Below are positions 43,762-53,442 of a stretch of DNA of 64,000 bases, piece after piece (positions within the stretch are counted from its first letter, which is position 1; the number at the start of each line of letters is the position of its first letter). Made by a program: the position numbers and the translations under genes. Origin of the DNA: Syntrophomonas sp. DTU018 (GTDB lineage Bacteria > Bacillota > Syntrophomonadia > Syntrophomonadales > Syntrophomonadaceae); the NCBI GenBank assembly GCA_001513155.1, contig LFSR01000044.1, positions 35,663-99,662 of the forward strand. The letters run 5' to 3'. Below the pieces are notes generated by a model. It was not told the DNA's origin. It worked only from the letters and a program-made list of their open reading frames with translations, and made no database searches.

Positions 43762-44691
43762 CTACGCCCTTGAGAATAGTCCTGCCATATAAATATATAT
43801 TTTTTCGACTAGTGCTTCCTGGGAATCCTGGCTTACATCGAACCATTTAATTCTTTCATCCCGCTTAAACCAGGTATACTGTCTTTTGGCAAAACGGCGT
43901 GTTTCCTTTTTTATAGCTTCCACCATTTCCTCATAAGACATTAACCCTTCCAGATAGTAAATCACTTGCTTGTATCCCAGAGCCTGCATAGCATTATTAT
44001 CTAATCCATAGCCCTGTCCCCGAAATTTTCTTACCTCATCGATGAGACCGCGGGCCAGCATTTTATCTACTCGTTCATTTATACGCTGGTAAAGGGTCTC
44101 TCTGTTTAAGTAGAGTCCCACCGCGGCCAGAGTGTATGTATTGCGCTGCCTGGTCTGCTGTTTGGAAAAGGGTATACCCGTCAATGCAAAAACCTCTAGT
44201 GCCCGGATGATACGCTTTTCATCCTGAGGGCTGATTTTTGTAGCATAATCAGGATCAATTTCCTGCAAACGAGTATACAGTTCTGGCAATCCTTTTTCAG
44301 CAACTTCCGCCTGCAGTTGTTTGCGGATGTCCTGACGGGTAGCCATGGGATAAAAGCTGTAATTATCTACCACCGCCTGGTAGTAGAGTCCAGTGCCTCC
44401 AACCAGCAAGGGAATTTTCCCTCGTTGGTTTATATCTTCAATTAACTGCCGGGCTCTTTGCTGATATTCGGCTACAGTGAAATTATGGTCCACGTCCACA
44501 ATATCGATCAGGTGATGAGGGACCAGAGCCTGTTCCTCCGGGGAAGCCTTGGCAGTCCCAATGTCCATGCCCCGGTAAACTTGCATGGAATCACAAGATA
44601 AGATTTCCCCATTCAGACGCTGAGCCAGGGGTATAGCCAATTCTGTTTTGCCTACCGCAGTGGGTCCCACCAGAGCGGCTAGTTTAAGCAC
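43762..44691 (-). CDS. miaA: tRNA dimethylallyltransferase MiaA
   Basis: A 309-residue enzyme that adds dimethylallyl to A37 of tRNAs reading U-first codons; MiaB then methylthiolates the base. The P-loop GPTAVGKT, DSMQVYRGMDIGTAK and the GTGLYYQAV segment are present. Start: an in-frame GTG at 44700 is part of the GAGGTGA ribosome site, so the GTG three codons later (44691), five bases downstream of it, is preferred. Position between a methyltransferase gene and hfq. Confidence 0.95.
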   Translation of the reverse strand: MLKLAALVGPTAVGKTELAIPLAQRLNGEILSCDSMQVYRGMDIGTAKASPEEQALVPHHLIDIVDVDHNFTVAEYQQRARQLIEDINQRGKIPLLVGGTGLYYQAVVDNYSFYPMATRQDIRKQLQAEVAEKGLPELYTRLQEIDPDYATKISPQDEKRIIRALEVFALTGIPFSKQQTRQRNTYTLAAVGLYLNRETLYQRINERVDKMLARGLIDEVRKFRGQGYGLDNNAMQALGYKQVIYYLEGLMSYEEMVEAIKKETRRFAKRQYTWFKRDERIKWFDVSQDSQEALVEKIYIYMAGLFSRA

Positions 44692-44719
44692 TGTTGTCAC
44701 CTCAAATATGTTTAGGATC

Positions 44720-45493
44720 TCAACAAATGTTTATAACCCCGTAAGCCAATTGGCCTGAGGTGGGATAAACGGTTTCAATACCCAGCCGTTTAAATTCATC
44801 CCCCTGATATCTTTCTTTTACCACCACCCGGGACCGGGCTACCCGGCAAGCTTCTTTAATAGTTTCCACGGATAAGGGCCGGGGGTCAGCCAAGCGGCGC
44901 AAAGGTGAAAGAGGCTGGCTTTTTAACAGGGGTTGCCGGAACATAGGATCAAAATAAACTACATCAAAGGACTTGCTGTCTTGTTGGGCTAAAAATTCGT
45001 TATGATCTGCATGGATGACTTCGATTTTACTTATAGGCTCTCTGAGCCAAGAAATGTCAGTGTCATACAGACGCATACCCCATTTAATTATGGCGGCAAT
45101 TACCGGTGAGGATTCCAGGCTTACCACTTTGGTTTGGGTAAAGTAAGCAGCGACTATGGCATCTGCCCCCAAACCCAGGGTGCAGTCCAGAAATCTATCC
45201 CCGGCTTTCAGACCGCAGGCTTTAATCATGGGATCTGCCTGTCCCTGTTTGCGAAAAGCGCCAATGCGGATTTTAGCCATATTGGGGTGAAAGAAAAACT
45301 GTTCATTTTCCAGATATAAAACCGGTCCGCCCTTTTTCCACACCACTACTCCTTCGGCATTATGTTCCTGCATCATGGCAGACAGGCTTTTTCCCCGACG
45401 GGGTATGTAGGGCAAATTAATATCCGCCAAAAATTGCTCCAATTCTGCTGACATGGAATCAGCTGCCAGCGGACTGGTGACAATCAATTTCAA
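44720..45493 (-). CDS. Class I SAM-dependent methyltransferase, RsmJ-like
   Basis: A 257-residue methyltransferase. The SAM-binding LDCTLGLGADAIVAA (motif I, near 112-126) and the catalytic VVYFDPMFR (motif IV) recall RsmJ, the 16S rRNA G1516 methylase, whose DPM motif is similar. The 90-residue N-terminus is not part of the SAM fold. Start is TTG at 45493, overlapping the mutL stop (TTGA), with GGAGG nine bases upstream. Coupled to mutL; substrate inferred only by resemblance. Confidence 0.78.
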   Translation of the reverse strand: MKLIVTSPLAADSMSAELEQFLADINLPYIPRRGKSLSAMMQEHNAEGVVVWKKGGPVLYLENEQFFFHPNMAKIRIGAFRKQGQADPMIKACGLKAGDRFLDCTLGLGADAIVAAYFTQTKVVSLESSPVIAAIIKWGMRLYDTDISWLREPISKIEVIHADHNEFLAQQDSKSFDVVYFDPMFRQPLLKSQPLSPLRRLADPRPLSVETIKEACRVARSRVVVKERYQGDEFKRLGIETVYPTSGQLAYGVINIC

Positions 45494-47250
45494 TTCCTTC
45501 GGCCTCCCTGATGGGCTAAAACCCGCTTGAACATTCTTTCCAAATCATTTTGCCCTATTTTCATCAGCGTAGGTCTCCCATGGGGGCAATGCTGGTAATC
45601 TTCCTGGCTGATTAGATCTTTTACCAGAGCCTGCATTTCAGATACAGACATATAGTCCCCCGCTTTTATAGCTTGGCGGCAGGCTATTCTTATCATAGCT
45701 TCCCGGCGAAAATCTGATGGATTCTCGTTTTCCAGCAGATCCAAAAATTCCATTATTACTTCCCCTTCCTGACCTTGGATCTGGCTGGGGGCTTGACGGA
45801 TTAAAATCGACGCGGGCCCTACCCGATCGAATACAAAACCCAGCATTTCTAATTTTTCCCTCTCCCGGTCCAGAATATCAGCCTGGCGGGTGGAGATGTT
45901 CAGAGTGATGGGAAACAGAAGATCACTGCTGGGAATGGCCTGTTGGTATTGCTGGTGTAACCGGTTGAAGAGAATTCTTTCATGGGCAGCATGCTGGTCA
46001 ATTATCCATAGACCATCACCTGTCTCCACCAAAATATAGGATTGCAGCAGTTGACCCAGTACCTTTACCGGAGAGGAGATTTCCGGACTTGCTGCCGGTG
46101 CCGGACTGATATCCAGGTGATGACCGGTATATAATGGCTCTATGGCTGCAGGTTCATTAAGGAGCAGTTCTCCGGTGGCATAATCTACAGCTGTATGAGA
46201 AACTGGCCGGGATGCAAAAGCATTAAAACTGTGACGGGGCTTGTCCCAGGCGATCAAGGCTGAACGGTCGTGCCGGGATAAGCGGTCAGCGATCAATTCC
46301 TTTATCAAATTAAAAACTTGTTTCTCATCGGCAAATCTGACTTCCCATTTTTGCGGGTGCACATTAACATCTACCATATCCGGCGGTACAGTGAGATTAA
46401 GTATGACTATCGGATACTCCCGGGACAGGAGCAAGCCCTGGTAGGCTGTGTCAATAGCTTTATACAGCAAACTGCTGCGCACCGGACGTTTGTTGACAAA
46501 CAGCAACTGGCTGCGCCTGTTTTGACGGGTGACCTCCGGCGGGGATATCATACCTTCTACTTTGTAACTGCTGCCGGTATAAGATATGTCCAAAAGAGTT
46601 TTTACAAACTCACTGCCATAAACGGCCGTAGCTGCATCCCTTATGGAACCGTTGCCGGGAGTCTTGAAGTAAATTTTGCGGTTGTTCTTCAGAGTAAAAG
46701 AAACCTCCGGCCAGGCTAAAGCATAACGGCATACCAGGTCGTGGATGTGGTTGCTTTCAGTGACCGGACTTTTCAAGAATTTACGACGGGCTGGGGTATT
46801 AAAAAAGAGATCTCTCACTTTGATACGGGTTCCCGGAGGGCAGGAAGCAGTCTCCATTGCCTTATGCACTCCTCCCTCGAAAAAGGCATACATGCCTGTA
46901 TTATCAGGCGGGCAGGTGAAAATCTCTACCCGAGCCACCGAGGCAATACTGGGCAAAGCTTCACCCCGGAAACCCATGGTGAGAATATTATGCAGATCGG
47001 CTTCCAAAGCTATTTTACTGGTAGCATGACGCATAAAAGCCAGGGGCAAGTCCCCTTCCTCGATACCATGGCCATTGTCTTCTACCTCGATAATATCTAT
47101 GCCGCCATTGACATAATTAATTTCTATACGGGTGGCCTGGGCGTCCAAGGCATTATCAATCAGTTCCTTGACCACGGAAGCCGGTCTTTCAATTACCTCT
47201 CCCGCCGCAATTTTATTGATTAAATGTTCGTCCAGCAGGTGTATTTTCAT
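45490..47250 (-). CDS. mutL: DNA mismatch repair protein MutL
   Basis: A 586-residue MutL. N-terminal GHKL ATPase: VVKELIDNALDA, DNGHGI and GFRGEALPS. The C-terminal domain carries the endonuclease motifs DQHA-x2-E, ACR and CPHGRP, so it is of the nicking type found in organisms without MutH. In the first motif the last position of DQHA(x)2E(x)4E is Asn, not Glu; the metal-binding Asp, His and first Glu are retained. Start ATG overlaps the HDAC-like stop by four bases, and its own stop overlaps the methyltransferase start. mutS lies two genes upstream. Confidence 0.96.
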   Translation of the reverse strand: MKIHLLDEHLINKIAAGEVIERPASVVKELIDNALDAQATRIEINYVNGGIDIIEVEDNGHGIEEGDLPLAFMRHATSKIALEADLHNILTMGFRGEALPSIASVARVEIFTCPPDNTGMYAFFEGGVHKAMETASCPPGTRIKVRDLFFNTPARRKFLKSPVTESNHIHDLVCRYALAWPEVSFTLKNNRKIYFKTPGNGSIRDAATAVYGSEFVKTLLDISYTGSSYKVEGMISPPEVTRQNRRSQLLFVNKRPVRSSLLYKAIDTAYQGLLLSREYPIVILNLTVPPDMVDVNVHPQKWEVRFADEKQVFNLIKELIADRLSRHDRSALIAWDKPRHSFNAFASRPVSHTAVDYATGELLLNEPAAIEPLYTGHHLDISPAPAASPEISSPVKVLGQLLQSYILVETGDGLWIIDQHAAHERILFNRLHQQYQQAIPSSDLLFPITLNISTRQADILDREREKLEMLGFVFDRVGPASILIRQAPSQIQGQEGEVIMEFLDLLENENPSDFRREAMIRIACRQAIKAGDYMSVSEMQALVKDLISQEDYQHCPHGRPTLMKIGQNDLERMFKRVLAHQGGRRN

Positions 47251-48596
47251 TTAATTATGTCTTCCCTTTCCAAATCGGGCTGGCAGACCCGATACTGGCG
47301 TTCGATGCGATCCTGTAAGTAAACGTAATCATAACGGCTGGAGCGGGTCAGATCCTGGTAGTGGCTGATAGCTTGTTCCCGGCAGGTTGGACAGCAGTTA
47401 ATGGGTACGGAAATGCACATGACCCGGTAATATTTGCCGTTCCGCTGCTGAGCGGAGGACTCAATCATGCGGAATCCGCAGCAGTGCGGGCAGTTGCGCA
47501 GGCGAACCTGCTGTTCTTCATGAATATAGTCGGTGTCATAAAAGATACGTCTGTATTCAGAAAAGAATTCTCCTTTAGAGCGGCGATTCTTCTCAATCTC
47601 TTCCTGGCGGGTGCGGAACCGGTCCAGCTGAACCTCTACTATTCTCTTGATCAGTTCCAGGTTGCGGGGGGATTCTTTAAAATTTTCCCGGGCATAGTCA
47701 GGTTCCCGGAGGTTGCTGTAATCTAATCCAGCCATAGCCATGATAATACCCATGTTAATGTAGGGTAATGCTGTCTCAACTGAATAACCGCCTTCTAAAA
47801 CCGCAATGTCAGGTGCCAGTTTGTGATTCAAAGTGGCATAACCCTGGGCGGTAAAGCGCATGTCTGCCAGGGGATCAGTATAGTGATTGTCCTGACCGGC
47901 GGAGTTGATCACCAGATCAGGTTTGAACTCTTCCAACAGGGGCAATACCAAATTGTCAATGACATAGTGGATACCTTCATCGGTGGTTTTGGGCATCAAG
48001 GGTACATTGATGGTAGTGCCGTACGCCAGCGGGCCACCAGCTTCATCCACAAACCCGCTTCCCGGATAAAGGGTACGTCCATCCTGGTGGAAGGATATAT
48101 AGAGTACATCCGGATCGTCCCAGTAAATTTCCTGGGTACCGTCTCCATGATGCACATCGGTATCTATGACGGCTATTTTCTTTAATCCATAGTGATAGCG
48201 CAGGTATTCAATCATAATAGCTTCATTGTTGATATTGCAGAAACCACGGTTTCCGTGAGTTACGCTCATGGCATGATGTCCCGGAGGCCTGATTATGGCA
48301 AAACCGTTTTTAATCTCACCCTTCATAAAAGCATCAGCTATTACCAGGGTGGAACCGGCAGCAACAAAATGAGCCTCCAGTAAATGGGCATCCAGATCAG
48401 GAACCGAAAAATGTACTGCTGCTATGTCAATAGGCTCAGCTAAGCGCGGCTTGTATTCCTTTATACCGGGCAGATCCATGATCCCTTCTTCAAACAGCTG
48501 GTCCCGGGTATAGAGCAAGCGCTCTTCCCTTTCCGGATGAGTGGGTGAAATAGCCCAGTCAAATGCCGGGAAAAACAACAATCCGGTTGGTTTCAT
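47247..48596 (-). CDS. Histone deacetylase-like hydrolase with cysteine-rich tail
   Basis: A 449-residue protein. Residues 1-330 are a class II-like HDAC/AcuC domain with the zinc and relay residues: HH at 107-108, DVHHGDG with Asp147 and His149, Asp236 and the EGGY with Tyr271. Such bacterial enzymes deacetylate acetyl-lysine proteins or acetylpolyamines. Residues 365-410 hold a putative zinc site: Cys369, Cys372, Cys373, Cys394, Cys401, Cys402 and Cys405, which AcuC lacks. It overlaps both neighbours, hyuA-like and mutL, by four bases, so expression is coupled. No acetoin genes are near. Confidence 0.88.
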   Translation of the reverse strand: MKPTGLLFFPAFDWAISPTHPEREERLLYTRDQLFEEGIMDLPGIKEYKPRLAEPIDIAAVHFSVPDLDAHLLEAHFVAAGSTLVIADAFMKGEIKNGFAIIRPPGHHAMSVTHGNRGFCNINNEAIMIEYLRYHYGLKKIAVIDTDVHHGDGTQEIYWDDPDVLYISFHQDGRTLYPGSGFVDEAGGPLAYGTTINVPLMPKTTDEGIHYVIDNLVLPLLEEFKPDLVINSAGQDNHYTDPLADMRFTAQGYATLNHKLAPDIAVLEGGYSVETALPYINMGIIMAMAGLDYSNLREPDYARENFKESPRNLELIKRIVEVQLDRFRTRQEEIEKNRRSKGEFFSEYRRIFYDTDYIHEEQQVRLRNCPHCCGFRMIESSAQQRNGKYYRVMCISVPINCCPTCREQAISHYQDLTRSSRYDYVYLQDRIERQYRVCQPDLEREDIIK

Positions 48597-50278
48597 TGTT
48601 CCACCCCCTGATAGGCCTGGATTAATCCCGGAGCAATTTGAACACCCACATCAAATATGCGTCCGGTTCTGCTCCAGCCCCGGATCATATTAAACTGTTC
48701 TTCCAGAAATACCTTGTAATCATCCAAATAATCGTCCATGCCCCGTGCTTTGCCCATCGCATACAGATAATCAACTGCCAGTTTACGGGCATCTTCCAGC
48801 TGGAACTTGCTGATATCGCTGCGTTTTTCCACTACCCCTCCCGGCTCTATAGCGCAGGTGGATCTTTCCGTGTCCAGATGCAGGTATACTGACAGAGTAG
48901 GACGAGCTACCGCTGCCCCCAGAGCATTGGCAACATCAGAGTAACGGTGGATAAAAGGCTGCACTCCCAGAGATTCAGCCACCCGGGGAATAATGCAGTA
49001 GGCTGCAGCACCGATGCCTACTACCCTGTCCAGGGTAAAATGCCGGCGGTGAACGATTTCCCACACCTTGTAGGCTGGTTCATTTTCCCATTCCTTAAAC
49101 ATCTCCCGGGTGGTCTCCGTCAAAGTAGTAACTACCTGAGTAATAATACTGTCACACAAGTCTTCCAGTTTCATATTGGCCAGATCGGCGATTTGCTGGA
49201 GATACTCCCGGGAGCGGTTTATATCACCCTGATTCAGGGCCAAGCGGTAATTGAAAGCGTCAGTAACGGTTGCCGTCTCCCCGCCAAAACAAGCTGCCGG
49301 CCCATGACGTTCAGGCAGTATTTTCAGTTCTCCTTCTGCAAAAGTCAGAGGACTGTCGCCGCCAATAGCAATGGAGCGGACCGATACTGCATCCACATGG
49401 GTATACTGCCCCATCAGGCGAGCTCCTTTGGAAGCATGCAGAGGTACCCCTTCTACTAACAGAGCCAAATCTGAGGTTGTACCGCCCACATCTATCACCA
49501 AAGAGTTTTGCTGGTCCATGGTAAGGGCCAGAGCTCCCATGGTACTGGCAGCAGGCCCGGAAAAAATGGTTTCACACGGGTATTTCCTGGAAACAGGCAG
49601 GGGCAGTGTACCTCCGTCCGCTTTGAGGATATGAACTTCCGCTTTCAATCCTTTCTGCTGGAGAGCCTTCTCTACTTCATTTACAAAATGCTGCCATTCC
49701 GGAGAAACCATGGCGGTGAAATAAGTCGTGGCTGCTCGCCGGGGGAAATTAAGACGATTGGAAATATCACAGCTTAAAGTAACTTCCAGGTCTGGATATT
49801 CCTGTTTTAGCAGATGAGCCACCTGATCCTCATGGCTGCGGTTCCGGTTGGAAAACTTGCCGGCAACGGCGGCCCGCTTGATGCCAAGCTGTATAAGGTG
49901 TTTTGCCAGGGAAATAACTTCATCCTTGGCCAGGGCTTCGATTTCCCGTCCTCTAAAGTCAATGGCGCCCCTCAGAAAGAAGGTGTCAGGAGACAGGTGG
50001 TAAGCTGAATGGGGAAGGCCGTAACCCGGTATCAGAATCAGAGCTGTACGTTCCCCTCGGCCGGTAGCCAGTAAATTGGTAACCAGAGTGGTGCTCAGTA
50101 CAATTCTTTCTACTGAGGCTTGGGCAGGTACCGCTGCCAAAAGATCATCCAAAACATCCAAGATTACTCTTTGCAGGTTGTCATTATCCGTGGGTTGCTT
50201 GATGGTTTTCACAATATCCCGGCCGTTAAAAAGGACTCCATCAGTAAAAGTTCCGCCAACATCAATCCCGATTAACAA
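48593..50278 (-). CDS. Hydantoinase/oxoprolinase-family protein (HyuA-like)
   Basis: A 561-residue protein of the ATP-dependent hydantoinase A group. The N-terminal GIDVGGTFTDGVL is the phosphate loop of the family, and VIDVGGTTSDLALL near 260 is the second ATP-site segment. HyuA normally works with a HyuB partner, which is not seen here, and this protein lacks the additional C-terminal domain of acetone carboxylase-type members. Start is TTG at 50278, five bases after GGGAGGTGA. Between mutS and the HDAC-like gene. Substrate unknown; a lone member in a repair operon may have another role. Confidence 0.87.
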   Translation of the reverse strand: MLIGIDVGGTFTDGVLFNGRDIVKTIKQPTDNDNLQRVILDVLDDLLAAVPAQASVERIVLSTTLVTNLLATGRGERTALILIPGYGLPHSAYHLSPDTFFLRGAIDFRGREIEALAKDEVISLAKHLIQLGIKRAAVAGKFSNRNRSHEDQVAHLLKQEYPDLEVTLSCDISNRLNFPRRAATTYFTAMVSPEWQHFVNEVEKALQQKGLKAEVHILKADGGTLPLPVSRKYPCETIFSGPAASTMGALALTMDQQNSLVIDVGGTTSDLALLVEGVPLHASKGARLMGQYTHVDAVSVRSIAIGGDSPLTFAEGELKILPERHGPAACFGGETATVTDAFNYRLALNQGDINRSREYLQQIADLANMKLEDLCDSIITQVVTTLTETTREMFKEWENEPAYKVWEIVHRRHFTLDRVVGIGAAAYCIIPRVAESLGVQPFIHRYSDVANALGAAVARPTLSVYLHLDTERSTCAIEPGGVVEKRSDISKFQLEDARKLAVDYLYAMGKARGMDDYLDDYKVFLEEQFNMIRGWSRTGRIFDVGVQIAPGLIQAYQGVEQ

Positions 50279-50303
50279 TCAAGTCACCTCCCAAGACGGC
50301 AGG

Positions 50304-52871
50304 TCAGCTAATACCGTCTTTCCATTTGTATATTAAAGCCAGGGCTTCCCGGGGTGTTAACTCATCAGGGTTTATCCGGCGCAGCTCTTGGGTAATGGGA
50401 TCTTCCGCAGCAAATAAACTGGGCTGTTCCAAAACTTCCAGAGGCCGGACAACGGACTTGGTTTCCAGATCCCGGAGGATTTCCTGAGCCCGGTCAATGA
50501 CTTCTTTTTTTACACCCGCCAACTGGGCTACATGAACGCCATAACTCCTGTCAGCCCGCCCGGGAAGTACTCTTTTCAGGAAGATCACGCTGTCTCCCGA
50601 TTCCTGGACTGACACGGACAGGTTAATTACTCCCGGAAGGTTTTCCTCCAGTTGGGTCAGTTCATGGTAATGGGTGGCAAATAAGGTACGGGCTTTTATA
50701 TGATTAACAATGTATTCTGTAACCGCCTGAGCCAGACTCAGTCCATCATAAGTGCTGGTACCCCGGCCTATTTCATCCAGAATAATCAGGCTGTCAGCGG
50801 TAGCATTGTTTAGAATGTTGGCCACTTCCACCATTTCTACCATAAAAGTGCTCTGGCCGGCACTGAGATCATCGGCGGCTCCAACCCGGGTAAATACCCG
50901 GTCAACCAATCCTATGCGGGCATAATCCGCTGCCACGAAGCTGCCCATCTGGGCCATTACCACCATTAAGGCGGTTTGACGCATATAAGTGCTTTTTCCG
51001 CCCATATTGGGACCAGTTATGATAGCAAAACGAGCTTCCTCTTGGTTCAGTTTAACATCATTGGGAACAAAACGCGAATCTGCCAGGTATTTCTCCACTA
51101 CCGGATGACGGACGGCGCGGGCATCGATGATACCGCTTTTGTCCATAACGGGGCGTACATAATTATTGTTATAAGCGGCTTCGGCCAAAGAGACCAGGAC
51201 ATCCAGAACAGCCATGTGTTCCGCGGTGTTCTGCAAACGAGGCAGGTAGTCTATTAGCTCTTCACGTATGCGGCAGAATTCGGCATACTCAAGGTTATAG
51301 AGCCTCTCCCTGGCCCCGAGAATACGTTCTTCATACTGCTTTAGTTCATCGCTGATGAATCGTTCCGTATTTACTAAAGTCTGCTTACGGTGGTAGTCCG
51401 CAGGTACCAGGTGTAGATTGGATTTGCTGACTTCTATGTAATAGCCAAACACCTTATTATAAGCCACTTTTAAGTATTTTATGCCGGTACGTTCCTTTTC
51501 CCTGTTTTCATACTCCACCAGCCAGTCTGATCCCTGATTGGTTATTACCCGCAGTTCGTCAATTTCCGAAGAATAACCATCTTTTATGATATCTCCTTCC
51601 TTTACAGACAATGGAGGAGCATCATTAATCGATTTGGCTATTAGTTCATACACTTCCGCCAGCGCATCCAGCTTAGATATATTTATCAGCAGGTTTGAGC
51701 TTGTCCCCTGCAAAAGCTCCTTAACCGTTTCAGTCTTTTTTAATGATTGCTTGAGGGCTATCAAATCCCGGGGGGTAGCCATTTGGCTGCCGATTTTGCC
51801 GGCCAGCCTCTCCATGTCGTATACTTCGGACAAAGCCCGTCGCAGATCGCTGCGCAGCTGCAGGTTGTCTTTCAGTTCCTGTACCGCATCATGTCTCGCT
51901 TGAATGGCAGATAGGTCTCTTAAGGGAAGTTCAATCCAGTTTTTCAGCCTTCTTCTGCCCATGGCGGTACAGCAGTAATCCAGTATGGACAGCAGGGAAC
52001 CCTCTCTTTTACCGTCCCGAATAGTACTGGTCAGCTCCAGATTGCGACGGGTAGCAATATCCATATGCAGGTACTGTTCATCATGATGAATGCTGATAGT
52101 TCGCAAATGGTGCAAGTTAGCCTGACAGGTCTTCTCCAGATAGTCTAGGATGGCTGCGGCGGCAAAAACCGCCAAATCATAGCTGTTGTCAATCCCAAAG
52201 CTTTCCAGGGTTGCAACCTTAAAATGGTTCAGCAATACCTGGCAGGCGGTATTAAAACTGGTGGGAAACTCTGCCGTAACTATCGGCAGGTTGGTCAGGT
52301 AGGACTGCTCTTCCATCCATAAGGTAGGCTGGTCTTCAGCCATCAGACACTCGCTGGGGTTAAGACGTAGCAATTCGGTGTAGATTTGGTTGAGAGCATT
52401 TTTCCCCTGCCACTGGCAAATTTTAAATTCACCTGTGGAAACATCTACAAAGGCCAGTCCCGCTGCCTCATCACCGGTATATACTGCTGCCAGGTAATTG
52501 GCAGATGTTTCCGAAAGCATGTTATCTTCAAGAACCGTACCTGGTGTTATGATACGGACTACTTCCCGTTTAACCAATCCTTTGGCTTCCCGGGGATCTT
52601 CCACCTGTTCACAGATGGCAACCCGATACCCCCTGGAAATCAATTTGGCTATATAGGTATGGGCGGAATGATGAGGAACACCGCACATAGGAACTTTCCC
52701 CGCATCTCCTCCATCCCGGGCGGTTAGAACAATTTCTAATTCCCGTGAAGCCACCTCAGCATCGTTAAAAAACATCTCATAAAAATCTCCCAGACGGAAG
52801 AACAGCAGGGTATCCGGATGCTGGCTTTTAATTTCCAAGTACTGTTGCATCATCGGGGTATACTTGGTCAT
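50304..52871 (-). CDS. mutS: DNA mismatch repair protein MutS
   Basis: An 855-residue mismatch-binding ATPase. The N-terminal RLGDFYEMF has the Phe-x-Glu that stacks on the mismatched base. The ATPase has Walker A GPNMGGKST, the Walker B ILDEIGRGTS and the ATHYHEL segment. The C-terminus carries the DELTPREALALIYKWK tetramer/beta-clamp region. Ribosome site GAGAGG precedes the ATG. mutL lies two genes downstream. Confidence 0.97.
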   Translation of the reverse strand: MTKYTPMMQQYLEIKSQHPDTLLFFRLGDFYEMFFNDAEVASRELEIVLTARDGGDAGKVPMCGVPHHSAHTYIAKLISRGYRVAICEQVEDPREAKGLVKREVVRIITPGTVLEDNMLSETSANYLAAVYTGDEAAGLAFVDVSTGEFKICQWQGKNALNQIYTELLRLNPSECLMAEDQPTLWMEEQSYLTNLPIVTAEFPTSFNTACQVLLNHFKVATLESFGIDNSYDLAVFAAAAILDYLEKTCQANLHHLRTISIHHDEQYLHMDIATRRNLELTSTIRDGKREGSLLSILDYCCTAMGRRRLKNWIELPLRDLSAIQARHDAVQELKDNLQLRSDLRRALSEVYDMERLAGKIGSQMATPRDLIALKQSLKKTETVKELLQGTSSNLLINISKLDALAEVYELIAKSINDAPPLSVKEGDIIKDGYSSEIDELRVITNQGSDWLVEYENREKERTGIKYLKVAYNKVFGYYIEVSKSNLHLVPADYHRKQTLVNTERFISDELKQYEERILGARERLYNLEYAEFCRIREELIDYLPRLQNTAEHMAVLDVLVSLAEAAYNNNYVRPVMDKSGIIDARAVRHPVVEKYLADSRFVPNDVKLNQEEARFAIITGPNMGGKSTYMRQTALMVVMAQMGSFVAADYARIGLVDRVFTRVGAADDLSAGQSTFMVEMVEVANILNNATADSLIILDEIGRGTSTYDGLSLAQAVTEYIVNHIKARTLFATHYHELTQLEENLPGVINLSVSVQESGDSVIFLKRVLPGRADRSYGVHVAQLAGVKKEVIDRAQEILRDLETKSVVRPLEVLEQPSLFAAEDPITQELRRINPDELTPREALALIYKWKDGIS

Positions 52872-52887
52872 ACATAAAACCTCTCAA

Positions 52888-52917
52888 AAAGAAAGACTTA
52901 GAATTCTAAGCCTTTCT
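52888..52917 (-). terminator. Hairpin between ricA-like gene and mutS
   Basis: A palindromic CTTAGAATTCTAAG lies inside longer arms (AGAAAG and CTTTCT), and on the minus strand a CTTTCTTTTT tract follows, right before the mutS ribosome site. It may be a partial terminator or attenuator between the miaB-ricA part and mutS. Confidence 0.65.
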
Positions 52918-52951
52918 TCCCTACTCTAACTCTCAGTTTTCCAACCTGTTT

Positions 52952-53338
52952 TTAGGAGCATCCGCCTCCGCAGCCCTCGCAGCCGTCGCTGCATCCTCCG
53001 GCATTCATGGAAATGGCCTGGTTCATGGCAAAGTAAACGGCCTGCATTAAGTTATTAAAGCTTTCCTGGGCTTCAATTAATTCGTTTATTATGCTGTTGG
53101 CCGTTAATTGTTGCTCCAATATACGGAGATGGTCTTCCTCAGCCTTGGTAACCAGTAATCCATCCTGGTATTTGTTATCCAGTTTCATTCTGGCATCCTG
53201 GTATCTCATAAGCAGGTCATAGGCATCTTTATCCTGGTTAAGCTTCATCTGAATAGCTTTCAGACGGTCAACCTCATCGGATTCAGCTACCGCTGTACCT
53301 AACTGAAAAGCTAAGCGGATAATTTCATCAGTAGTCAA
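52952..53338 (-). CDS. YlbF/YmcA-family protein, RicA-like
   Basis: A 128-residue, mostly helical protein of the YlbF/YmcA group. In Bacillus RicA (YmcA), RicF and RicT form an Fe-S-cluster-containing complex that affects RNase Y and mRNA processing. The position between miaB and mutS matches ymcA. A cysteine-rich tail at 115-127 (CSDGCEGCGGGC) could hold a cluster. Start is TTG at 53338, eight bases after GGGAGG. I favour RicA from context; RicF cannot be excluded. Confidence 0.85.
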   Translation of the reverse strand: MTTDEIIRLAFQLGTAVAESDEVDRLKAIQMKLNQDKDAYDLLMRYQDARMKLDNKYQDGLLVTKAEEDHLRILEQQLTANSIINELIEAQESFNNLMQAVYFAMNQAISMNAGGCSDGCEGCGGGCS

Positions 53339-53442
53339 TATTAAATCCTCCCAACCTTTGTGCAGAATTAATCTGCAATTCTTCTCCTATTGTAGCACGA
53401 ATCAGACAGGCAATTAAATTATTTCCCTGAAAAACTTTTTCT

